A stretch of DNA of 64,000 nt, from positions 1 through 64,000 of the forward strand of contig LDXR01000002.1 in the NCBI GenBank assembly GCA_001443495.1, in the 5' to 3' direction. A program made the position numbers and the translations under genes. This DNA is from a candidate division NC10 bacterium CSP1-5 (GTDB lineage: Bacteria > Methylomirabilota > Methylomirabilia > Methylomirabilales > CSP1-5). Positions 8,019 through 17,821 of the stretch are shown one piece after another. Positions within the stretch are counted from its first letter, which is position 1; every line of letters begins with the position of its first letter. The notes under the pieces were generated by a model. It was not told where the DNA came from and did no database searches. It worked only from the letters and a program-made list of their open reading frames with translations.

Positions 8019-9443
8019 ATGAGCACCCCGTTGCGCCAAGAACACGCCCCACCGCTCCGTGGCTTGAAGGCGCTCACGACCGCCTTCCAGTTCGTGAGCG
8101 ATCCGATTCCCGTCATGCGCTCGATGTACATAGAGCGGGGGTTGATCAGTGCCTTTGGTAAGATCAATCCGCTGTCCAAGCGCGAGCGGCTGGTGGTCAT
8201 GGCCATCGGCCCGGAGTACAACCGCCAGATCCTGAGTGACCCGGATACCTTTCGGGCGCGCGGTATGGTGCTGCAGGGACCGCAGGGCTCGGCACACCAG
8301 CGGATCCGATTCGGCCTCATCAGCATGAACGGTGAACAGTACCTCCAGCAACGCAAGTTGCTCATCCCGCCGTTTCACAAGAAGAGCATGGAAGGCTATC
8401 ACAATGCCATCGTCAACCTGACCGAGCAGATGCTCGGCACCTGGCGGGATGGGGAGCAGCGCAACATGTGTGGCGAGATGCAGGCCCTGGCCCTGCGCGT
8501 CGCCAGCATGGTCCTCTTCGGCGGCAGCGACGCCGAAGAAGCATATCAGATCGGGCAGATGATGAAGGAGTGGCTCGCGATGTGCTTTCGTCGGCGTGTC
8601 TGGTTCTTCCAGGTAAACATCCCTGGGACCCCGTATCGCCGGTTGCTCGGGCATGCCGGGCGACTGGAAAGGGAGATTCGGGCCATGATCGATCGCCGTC
8701 GGCGAGAGGAGACGGGCGGCGGGGATGTGCTGTCTGTCCTGTTGCGTGCGAGAGACGAAAACGGCAACTCAGCGAGCGAGGGCGAGTTGATCGGTCAGGT
8801 GAACGTCATCTTCGCCGCGGCGCACGAAACGAACGCAAGTGCCCTCACGTGGACGCTGTTTCTGCTGTCCCAGCACCCACGGATCATGGCTGTGCTGTTG
8901 GATGAACTCGAGAGTACGCTCCACGGTGATGCGCCGAGGATCGACCAGCTGCATCACCTGGCTCTCTTGGAACGGGTAATCAAGGAGAGCCTGCGCCTTA
9001 TCCCGCCGGTGGTCTGGAGCACCCGGATCGTCGATCAGCCGGTCAAGCTTGGACCCTATTTTCTGCCGAAGGGTTCCCGTGTGTTATACAGCCAATACAT
9101 GACGCACCATCTTCCGGAGCTGTACCCGAATCCGGAGTGGTTTGATCCGGACCGGTGGCTCTCCACCGAACCGTCGCCGTACGCCTATCTCCCATTCGGG
9201 GGCGGGCCACGGATGTGCATCGGTTACGCCTTCTCGATGACGATGCTGCGGATCACCCTGGCGATGATCCTTCAGCGGTATCGCTTGTCGCTGGTGCCCG
9301 GTGCGAGGATCGACCGCAAGTACGCAGTCACGCTGTTGCCGAAGTATGGCATGCCCATGATGGTCCACAAACAGGATCGGCAGTTCACCAAGGAGATCCC
9401 TCGGGGCAATATCCACGAAATGGTCGATCTCGCCACGCATTGA
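8019..9443 (+). CDS. Cytochrome P450
   Basis: Soluble heme-thiolate monooxygenase of 474 residues. The heme-cysteine motif FGGGPRMCIG fits FxxGxRxCxG. The ExxR motif is ESLR in the K-helix, and the I-helix oxygen-activation segment is FAAAHETN (AGxDT-like). No membrane anchor is obvious. The ATG at 8019 is preferred because the 56 residues encoded upstream look non-coding and would extend a normal P450 N-terminus. The gene stands alone with its own promoter and no adjacent ferredoxin or reductase, so substrate and redox partner cannot be inferred. It requires O2, implying at least micro-oxic conditions. Confidence 0.93.
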   Translation: MSTPLRQEHAPPLRGLKALTTAFQFVSDPIPVMRSMYIERGLISAFGKINPLSKRERLVVMAIGPEYNRQILSDPDTFRARGMVLQGPQGSAHQRIRFGLISMNGEQYLQQRKLLIPPFHKKSMEGYHNAIVNLTEQMLGTWRDGEQRNMCGEMQALALRVASMVLFGGSDAEEAYQIGQMMKEWLAMCFRRRVWFFQVNIPGTPYRRLLGHAGRLEREIRAMIDRRRREETGGGDVLSVLLRARDENGNSASEGELIGQVNVIFAAAHETNASALTWTLFLLSQHPRIMAVLLDELESTLHGDAPRIDQLHHLALLERVIKESLRLIPPVVWSTRIVDQPVKLGPYFLPKGSRVLYSQYMTHHLPELYPNPEWFDPDRWLSTEPSPYAYLPFGGGPRMCIGYAFSMTMLRITLAMILQRYRLSLVPGARIDRKYAVTLLPKYGMPMMVHKQDRQFTKEIPRGNIHEMVDLATH

Positions 9444-9556
9444 TCGCTGGACACCCGGCGCCCGCTCGACACCCTGACACCGCATCACGGACCGGAGAAG
9501 GAAACGGTAACCTCCCAGAGGCGGCCAAGCAACCGGCGGGGGCGTTCACCACGCTA

Positions 9557-9585
9557 TTGACAGGGATTGCCGCTTGGGGGATACT
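9557..9585 (+). promoter_or_regulatory. sigma-70-type promoter for the two-component operon
   Basis: TTGACA (9557-9562), a 17-bp spacer and GATACT (9580-9585) precede the response-regulator ATG at 9650 by about 60 bp. Confidence 0.5.
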
Positions 9586-9649
9586 CCAGCCCTACACAGG
9601 CGATCATGATTGAACCACGGTCTTCTACCCACAGGTGAGGAGAGAAAGG

Positions 9650-11002
9650 ATGGGGCAGCGGATCCTGGTTGCGGACGATGAAGGGGCATCCCGAAAGGGG
9701 TTGAAGGCGCTCCTTGCCAACTGGGGCTACGAGGTCGAGGAAGCTTCCAACGGGGAGGAAGCCCTCCAGAAGGCCGTTGCTTTCCTTCCCGCGGTCATCG
9801 TCGCCGATCTCGTCATGCCCGGACTCGATGGGCTGGGGCTCTTGAAGGGCCTCCAAGAGGAGTTACCCTTCGCCGCGGTCATCATCCTGACTGGCCACGG
9901 GACCATCGAGACGGCGGTGACCGCCATGAAGCAAGGGGCCTACGACTATCTGACAAAGCCGGTGGATGTCCCGCGGCTCAGGGTGCTCATTCGGCGGGCC
10001 CTCGAGAAGGGGGAAGCGCTCCGGGAGGTGACACTCCTGCGGCGGCGGCTGAAAGAGGTCTGGGGGTACGGGAAGCTGGTGGGCAAGGGCAAGGCGATGC
10101 AGGAGGTGTACCGGCTCATTGATCTCGCGGCTCCGACCTCAGCTCCGGTGCTGGTCTCGGGAGAGAGCGGGACGGGCAAGGAGCTGGTGGCGCACATCCT
10201 CCACGAGCTTTCCCCCCGGGGCCAACGGGCCTTCGTCGCCGTGAACTGCTCGGCCATCCCGGAGACGCTCTTAGAGAGCGAGATCTTCGGTCATGAGCGG
10301 GGGGCCTTTACCGGTGCCATGGAGCGGCGGATCGGCTGCTTTGAGCTGGCGCATGAGGGCACCATCTTCCTGGATGAGATCGCCGAGATGAGCCCGTCGA
10401 CCCAGGCGAAGTTCCTCCGGATCCTTGAGGACGGCACGGTGAGGCGCCTCGGGGGCAAGGCAGAGATCAAGGTCGATGTCCGGGTCCTGGCTGCCACCAA
10501 CAAGGACCCCCTGAAGGCGATTGCCGATGGGAACCTGAGGGAGGATCTCTACTACCGCCTGAACGTCTTTTCCCTCGCCCTTCCCCCTCTCCGCGAGCGG
10601 CGCGAGGACATCCCCCTGCTCCTCCAGGCGTTCATCGAGGAGTTGAACACCAAGTACGAGAAGCGGATCAAGGCGGTCGATGAAGCGGCGCTGCGAATCC
10701 TGATGCGATATCCCTGGCCGGGGAACGTCCGGGAGCTACGGAACACGGTCGAACGGGCGGTCATCGCCTGCAAGGCCGATCTCATCACGGCGCGACACCT
10801 CCCCCCCGGACTTACGAACAAGGCCAGGGATGAGGGCTCCGATTCCATCTCCGTCCCTCTCGGGATCACCCTCGAGGAGGCGGAGAAGAACCTCATCCGC
10901 AAGACGCTCGCCTCGGCGAACAATAACAAGACGAAGGCGGCCGAGATCCTCGGGATCAGCTTGAAGACTCTCCACAACAAGTTGCATCGCTACGGGGTGT
11001 AG
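9650..11002 (+). CDS. NtrC-family sigma-54-dependent response regulator
   Basis: A 450-residue transcriptional activator in three parts: receiver domain (phospho-acceptor Asp in IVADLVMPGLDG), AAA+ sigma-54 interaction domain, and a C-terminal Fis-type helix-turn-helix (AAEILGISLKTLHNKL). The AAA+ part has Walker A GESGTGKE and an intact GAFTGA loop, so it should contact sigma-54 RNA polymerase. The ATG at 9650 follows GAGAGAAAGG. The partner kinase starts 1 bp after the stop. Its targets are unknown; the -24/-12 promoters near 26-29 kb are candidates. Confidence 0.93.
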   Translation: MGQRILVADDEGASRKGLKALLANWGYEVEEASNGEEALQKAVAFLPAVIVADLVMPGLDGLGLLKGLQEELPFAAVIILTGHGTIETAVTAMKQGAYDYLTKPVDVPRLRVLIRRALEKGEALREVTLLRRRLKEVWGYGKLVGKGKAMQEVYRLIDLAAPTSAPVLVSGESGTGKELVAHILHELSPRGQRAFVAVNCSAIPETLLESEIFGHERGAFTGAMERRIGCFELAHEGTIFLDEIAEMSPSTQAKFLRILEDGTVRRLGGKAEIKVDVRVLAATNKDPLKAIADGNLREDLYYRLNVFSLALPPLRERREDIPLLLQAFIEELNTKYEKRIKAVDEAALRILMRYPWPGNVRELRNTVERAVIACKADLITARHLPPGLTNKARDEGSDSISVPLGITLEEAEKNLIRKTLASANNNKTKAAEILGISLKTLHNKLHRYGV

Positions 11003-11003
11003 G

Positions 11004-12818
11004 ATGTGGTTCGGGATCAAAGGAAAAGAGGTCCTGGCGATTACCCTGTTGACTGTTCTGGTGGTGGTCACCACCACCTTCATCCACCTCTCCTGGGTGA
11101 CCACTCTGGTGGTACAAGAGGCGATACGACAGGCGCAGCTGATCGCGAAGCAGCTCTACGCGCAAAGCAGCCGGTCGCTCTCCCGAGCCCGAGACGCGAA
11201 TCCCTCAGAGATCCTCAGGAGCGATCGGGAGCTTCGAAGCCTGCTTGATGCGAGCGTCGGATACTCGCCCAACCTCCTGTACGCGCTGATCGCCGACCAG
11301 AAGGGAACAATGATCTTCCACAGCGAGCGAGAGAAGGAGGGCACGCCCGCCCCCGAGCGGCCGAGCCTGGAGCACCTTCTCTCCCTCGATCCCATTGGGC
11401 GGTTCCACGCCCTGTACGAGGAGGGGAAAATTTATGAATCCAGACTGCCCCTGAGCCTCGACAACAGGCCCTTTGGGAGCATCCGTCTCGGGGTCGCCAC
11501 CAGTCTGTTGAGGAAGGAGCTGAACGTCTCTGTGCAAAAGAGCCTGGCCCTCGCCGGCCTAGCCCTGCCTGCGACCTGGCTCGTCGCTATGGGTGTTGGC
11601 GCCCTGATCCTGAAGCCGATGCGCAGGTTCACACGGGAGACGGAAGGGGGGAGGCGGAGTGACCTGAGCAGTGGCGGCAGCCTGGGCCAGGGAGACGAGA
11701 TTGGCGAACTGACCTCCCCGCTCCAGCTCCTTGGCCAGCAGCTTCAGCCGGACCGACTGAAACTCTTCAGCGAGAAGGCCGAGCTTCAACAGGTCGTCGA
11801 TCACCTGGAGGACGGGATCGTCCTCTTCACCCAGGATCGGCGAGTCCTTTTCTTCAATAAGGCCGCGGAGGTGGTTGTGGGGCGGCCCTTGGAAGAGGTC
11901 GTGGGATGGCCGTGGGATGACGTGCTGAGGCCTTTCCACCCTCTCCGCCCGCTGCTGCAGCACGCCTTTGAGCACCGGGCCAGCTTTCGGAATGCTGCCG
12001 TCACCATGCCTCGCGACGACGGCAACAAGGAATTCTTGGTCTCGCTCTTCTTCGTCACGGATCGCCACAGGGCGATGGGGGCCATGGTTGTTGTCAAGGA
12101 TCTCGAATCGATCAAGACGCTCCGGTCCTTGATCACCTACTCCGCCAAGCTGACGGCGCTTGGCAGGCTCACGTCGGGACTCGCCCATGAAGTCAAGAAC
12201 CCCCTGAATGCCATGATGATCCACCTCGAACTCCTGAGGGAAAAGCTCGACATGCCTGCCGACGAGGTTCAGCAGAGCCTCGAGGTCATCGGGAGCGAGA
12301 TCCGGCGGTTGGATAGGGTGGTGCATGGGTTCTTGAGGTTTATCCGGCCTGAAGAGCTGAGCCTGAGGCTGTTAGACCTGAGCACCCTCCTCAGAGACGT
12401 GGCGGCCCTCATGGAGACAGAGTGGCAGAAGGAGGGTGTCCGCTTCGCCTTCCAGTTGGACCCCACGCTTCCTCTCATTGCCGCTGACGAGGAGCTGCTG
12501 CGGCAGGCGTTCCTCAACATCCTGCTGAATGCCTGTCAAGCCATGCCGACCGGCGGCATCGTTCGCATTTCGACGGCGATGGAGCGGTGGGATTCTGTGA
12601 CGGTGAGCATCGCCGACACAGGGGTCGGGATCCCCCCTGATGATCTGGGGAAGATCTACCAGCTCTACTACACGACGAAGCCTCACGGAAGCGGTATCGG
12701 CCTCTCCTTGGTGTACCGGGTCGTCCAGATGCATAACGGCTCCATTGACGCCTCATCGGAGCTGGGCCGGGGGACCACCATGGTCGTCCGGCTTCCGGTA
12801 AGCCAGTCCCGTTCGTGA
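11004..12818 (+). CDS. Membrane sensor histidine kinase (periplasmic sensor-HAMP-PAS-HisKA-HATPase)
   Basis: A 604-residue sensor. Transmembrane segments are seen near residues 10-32 and 180-200, enclosing a periplasmic region of about 145 residues. A linker then leads to a PAS domain (about 250-370), a HisKA dimerisation domain with GLAHEVKNPLNAMM (phospho-acceptor His) and an ATPase domain (NILLNACQAM, DTGVGIPP, GSGIGLSL). It is encoded directly after the NtrC-type regulator and is almost certainly its cognate kinase. The ligand is unknown. Confidence 0.92.
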   Translation: MWFGIKGKEVLAITLLTVLVVVTTTFIHLSWVTTLVVQEAIRQAQLIAKQLYAQSSRSLSRARDANPSEILRSDRELRSLLDASVGYSPNLLYALIADQKGTMIFHSEREKEGTPAPERPSLEHLLSLDPIGRFHALYEEGKIYESRLPLSLDNRPFGSIRLGVATSLLRKELNVSVQKSLALAGLALPATWLVAMGVGALILKPMRRFTRETEGGRRSDLSSGGSLGQGDEIGELTSPLQLLGQQLQPDRLKLFSEKAELQQVVDHLEDGIVLFTQDRRVLFFNKAAEVVVGRPLEEVVGWPWDDVLRPFHPLRPLLQHAFEHRASFRNAAVTMPRDDGNKEFLVSLFFVTDRHRAMGAMVVVKDLESIKTLRSLITYSAKLTALGRLTSGLAHEVKNPLNAMMIHLELLREKLDMPADEVQQSLEVIGSEIRRLDRVVHGFLRFIRPEELSLRLLDLSTLLRDVAALMETEWQKEGVRFAFQLDPTLPLIAADEELLRQAFLNILLNACQAMPTGGIVRISTAMERWDSVTVSIADTGVGIPPDDLGKIYQLYYTTKPHGSGIGLSLVYRVVQMHNGSIDASSELGRGTTMVVRLPVSQSRS

Positions 12819-12850
12819 TCTCCCGGACAGGATCGGCAGACGTGACAGCG

Positions 12851-13252
12851 ATGAGACTCCTTTCCTCCCTGTTCTTGTTGACGGTCCTCATGGTGGGCTG
12901 TGCCCAATCGAAGGCCGCCGGGGTCCCATCCGGTCCGGCTTCGCCTCAGTCGTACCCCATCCGAGAAGAACCCTCATCTCCTCCTCCGCGCCTCCTCTCG
13001 TCCCAGGTGGGCCGCGAGGAAGAGGAGCGGCTCAAGCAGCAGGCGGCAAGGAGCATCGAGAGCACAGAGCAGATGGTGAGGCAGATCAATGCGAAAAGGC
13101 TGGCCAAGGACCAGGAGGAGGTCCTTTCCACCATTCGGAGTTTCCAGTCCAAGGCGAAGGAGGCCCTTGCGCTTAAGGATTTCTCGAGGGCCTCTACGCT
13201 CGCGGACAAAGCCAGGATCCTTGCGAAGGAGCTGCTGACCACCCTGCGATGA
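12851..13252 (+). CDS. Small predicted lipoprotein
   Basis: A 133-residue protein with a signal peptide ending in a lipobox (MVGC, Cys about residue 17). A Pro/Ser-rich stretch is followed by a charged, helical, probably coiled-coil C-terminal half (EEERLKQQAARSIESTEQM). It lies 30 bp after the kinase gene, in the same operon, so it may be an accessory to that sensor or a cell-envelope component. No family was recognised. The ATG at 12851 gives a clean signal peptide; a GTG at 12815 overlapping the kinase is less likely. Confidence 0.7.
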   Translation: MRLLSSLFLLTVLMVGCAQSKAAGVPSGPASPQSYPIREEPSSPPPRLLSSQVGREEEERLKQQAARSIESTEQMVRQINAKRLAKDQEEVLSTIRSFQSKAKEALALKDFSRASTLADKARILAKELLTTLR

Positions 13253-13267
13253 GGAGGCAGCCTCCTC
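13251..13267 (+). terminator. Weak hairpin after the two-component operon
   Basis: GAGGAGG-CAG-CCTCCTC is a 7-bp stem starting at the lipoprotein stop codon, followed by GTTCTGT. It is a possible but weak intrinsic terminator. Confidence 0.3.
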
Positions 13268-13333
13268 GTTCTGTCCGTTCCCCGCGTTCCTCCCTCGTGT
13301 CACAAAACGACACGGGCAATGTCTGAACGTCTC

Positions 13334-13366
13334 CGCCGTGTAATCCTTACACGACCGCCGTGTAAA
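13334..13366. promoter_or_regulatory. Operator-like cluster of GTGTAA half-sites upstream of era
   Basis: CCGCCGTGTAA occurs at 13334-13344 and again at 13356-13366, 22 bp apart (two helical turns). An inverted TTACACG at 13348-13354 forms a perfect palindrome with the first copy (CGTGTAA-TCC-TTACACG). Another small palindrome (CGTGTC/GACACG) lies just upstream. The arrangement resembles a dimeric regulator site. The regulator is unknown. Confidence 0.4.
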
Positions 13367-13436
13367 TCTGACATATGTCGCTGTTCACCCCAGACTGCGG
13401 AAGGGGACGGGAGATTACTACAGCCGAGGTGTCGCG

Positions 13437-14354
13437 ATGATCGATGTTCCCTCGGGGCATAAGGCAGGATTCATTGCTGTCATTGGGCGGCCAAACGTCG
13501 GCAAGTCCACGCTGATCAACCGCCTGGTGGGTCAGAAGGTGGCGGCGGTCTCTCCGAAGCCCCAAACGACCCGCAACCGGATTGCGGGAGTCAGGACGAC
13601 CGGGTCGTACCAAATGATCTTCTTGGATACCCCGGGCATTCATCACGCTGAGACCCTCTTCAATCGCGAGATGGTCAAGCTGTCCCTCAGGACCCTGGCA
13701 GAGGTGGATCTCATCCTCTGGGTGATCGATGCCTCCGATCCCCTTTCCGATGAAGACCAATTGGTTCACGGGCATCTCCAGGACTGCAAGGTCCCGGTCG
13801 TTTTGGCCCTCAACAAGGTCGACCTGGTCAAGCCCAAGCAGCGCCTTCTTCCTGCCATTGACGCGTGTCACAGGCTGATCCCGGCAGCCGAGGTGGTTCC
13901 CATCTCGGCCACCGAGGGGGTCAACCTGAGTCTGCTAGAGGAGATCCTGCTGAGGTATCTCCCGGAGGGCCCGCTTTTCTTTCCTGCTGAGCAGACAACG
14001 GATCAGCCGCGACATCTTGTCGTCGCTGAGATTATTCGGGAGAAGGTCTTCGAGCTGGTGCATCAAGAGGTCCCCTACGCCGTGGCGGTCCAGGTAGACG
14101 AAATGGAAGAGCGGCCGGGGACGGCCCTCATGGACATTCAGGCCACCATCTATGTGGAGAGGGACTCCCAGAAGGGGATCATCATCGGGGAAGGGGGCAG
14201 GATGCTGAAGAGGATCGGACAACAGGCCCGCCAGGAGATCGAGGGGGTCCTTGGGGCGCGCGTCTATCTTGGCCTGTGGGTCAAAGTCCACAGGGCGTGG
14301 CGGAAGAACGAGGAGGCCCTGCGCCGCTTCGGATACCTGCTGAAGTCCGGGTGA
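13437..14354 (+). CDS. era: GTPase Era
   Basis: Essential GTPase that binds the 3' end of 16S rRNA and supports 30S assembly. The 305 residues show G1 GRPNVGKST, G2 region around PQTTRN, G3 DTPGIH, G4 NKVD and a C-terminal KH domain with GEGGRMLKRIG. The ATG at 13437 is a good family start. A functional link to YbeY and PhoH, about 6 kb upstream, is well known, although a two-component operon and a P450 separate them here. Confidence 0.95.
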   Translation: MIDVPSGHKAGFIAVIGRPNVGKSTLINRLVGQKVAAVSPKPQTTRNRIAGVRTTGSYQMIFLDTPGIHHAETLFNREMVKLSLRTLAEVDLILWVIDASDPLSDEDQLVHGHLQDCKVPVVLALNKVDLVKPKQRLLPAIDACHRLIPAAEVVPISATEGVNLSLLEEILLRYLPEGPLFFPAEQTTDQPRHLVVAEIIREKVFELVHQEVPYAVAVQVDEMEERPGTALMDIQATIYVERDSQKGIIIGEGGRMLKRIGQQARQEIEGVLGARVYLGLWVKVHRAWRKNEEALRRFGYLLKSG

Positions 14355-14478
14355 CGCGGCCCCCAAAGCCTGAGCTTTTCCTTTCCCGCTCTCACGCGCT
14401 GTGGTAGGATATGGACCGCTCATTGTAGGCGGTAAGAGTGCGCCTGGTCACGATGATCTATTTCCCACTGAGCCGGAG

Positions 14479-15891
14479 ATGCACGACGTCTGTGCCGTCA
14501 TTCTAGCCGCTGGCGAGGGGACCCGGATGCGGTCCCGGATCCCCAAGGTCCTCCACCCCCTGCTGGGCCGGCCCCTGATCTCCTATCCGGTGGACCTCTG
14601 CCTCGGCCTGGGGGTAAAGCGCGTGCTGCTGCTGGTGGGCCCCCGGGCCGAGGGGGTCAGGCAGGCTCTCGCGGGACGGCCGGTCGAGTTCGTAGAGCAG
14701 CCGGAACCCCGCGGCACGGCCGACGCGGTCCTCCAGACCGAGATGGCCCTGGCGGGCTTTCGCGGGACCGTCCTGGTCCTGGGGGGAGACACCCCCCTCC
14801 TCACCGAATCGACCGTGGCGGGGCTCCTCGACGCGCACCGCGCGGCGCGCGCGGTGGCGACGGTCCTCACCGCTCGTGTGGAGGATCCCGCCGGGTACGG
14901 CCGCATCCTCCGCGACCGACGGAGCGCCCTCAGGCGGATCGTCGAAGAGGTCGAGGCGACGGCGAAAGAGAAGGGGGTGCGGGAGGTCAATACCGGCTGT
15001 TACGGCTTCGCTGGCGCGGCCCTCTTTCCTGCCCTGAAGCGGGTGCCGGTCTCGCCGGTCAAGGGGGAGTCCTTCCTGCCCGGGCTGGTGGAGGTCTTCC
15101 TCCGACAGCGGCGCCGGATCCATACCTTTGAGGCGAGCGATCCCACCGAGGTGCTGGGGGTGAACACGCGGGCGGAGCTGGCCCAGGCTGCGGTCGTTCT
15201 CCGGCAGCGGGTGCATGAACGGCTGATGGCGGAAGGGGTCACCCTTCTGGACCCGGCCGCCACCTACATTGATGCGACCGTGACGATTGGCCCCGACACG
15301 GTGATCTACCCGGGCGTCATCCTCCAGGGGGCCACGACGATCGGCGCAGGGTGCGTCATCTATGGCCACTGCCGGATTCAGAATTCCCACCTGGCCGATG
15401 CCGTCACGATCCTGGACGGCTCGGTGATCTCCGAGAGCGAGATAGCGGAGGGGTGCGTGGTAGGGCCCTATGCCCATCTCCGCCCGCACAGTCGCCTCCG
15501 GTCGAAAGCCAAGGTGGGAAATTTCTGCGAGGTGAAGAAGGCGGTCATCGGCGCGGGTTCCAAGGTGCCGCATCTGGCGTATGTCGGTGACGCGACGATC
15601 GGGGAGAATGTGAACGTGGGGGCCGGCACGATCACCTGTAATTACGACGGCTTCGCCAAGCATCAGACGGTCATCGAAGACGAGGTCTTCGTCGGGAGCA
15701 ATGCCAACCTAGTGGCGCCCATCACGATCGGCCGGGGGGCCATCATCGCGGCCGGCTCTACCATCACCGAAGCGGTCCCCCCCGATGCCGTGGCCTTTGG
15801 GCGAGCCCCCCAGGTCACCAAGGAGGGGCGGGCCAAGGCGACCCGGCAGAAGCGGCAGGCGATGGCGCCTCCGAAGAGTGATGAGGACTGA
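14479..15891 (+). CDS. glmU: Bifunctional UDP-GlcNAc pyrophosphorylase / glucosamine-1-phosphate acetyltransferase
   Basis: Catalyses the last two steps to UDP-GlcNAc for peptidoglycan and LPS. The N-terminal uridylyltransferase has LAAGEGTRMRSRIPKVLHPL. The C-terminal left-handed beta-helix has hexapeptide repeats, HLAYVGDATIG with the catalytic His, and NVGAGTITCNYDG. The ATG at 14479 gives the family N-terminus MHDVCAVILAAG; the open frame extends 26 codons upstream from a GTG, without similarity. The 470-residue length is normal. glmS follows 12 bp later, so the two steps are co-expressed. Confidence 0.95.
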   Translation: MHDVCAVILAAGEGTRMRSRIPKVLHPLLGRPLISYPVDLCLGLGVKRVLLLVGPRAEGVRQALAGRPVEFVEQPEPRGTADAVLQTEMALAGFRGTVLVLGGDTPLLTESTVAGLLDAHRAARAVATVLTARVEDPAGYGRILRDRRSALRRIVEEVEATAKEKGVREVNTGCYGFAGAALFPALKRVPVSPVKGESFLPGLVEVFLRQRRRIHTFEASDPTEVLGVNTRAELAQAAVVLRQRVHERLMAEGVTLLDPAATYIDATVTIGPDTVIYPGVILQGATTIGAGCVIYGHCRIQNSHLADAVTILDGSVISESEIAEGCVVGPYAHLRPHSRLRSKAKVGNFCEVKKAVIGAGSKVPHLAYVGDATIGENVNVGAGTITCNYDGFAKHQTVIEDEVFVGSNANLVAPITIGRGAIIAAGSTITEAVPPDAVAFGRAPQVTKEGRAKATRQKRQAMAPPKSDED

Positions 15892-15903
15892 GGGCTGAGT
15901 AGC

Positions 15904-17733
<1,830 letters not shown>

Positions 17734-17821
17734 GCGGGAGCGCGACGGTTCCCATCTCGCGCCTTCATGTCACCCAGCCCATAATCGGACCCTGATCGAC
17801 AAAAATTTGCGCTGACCTTTG

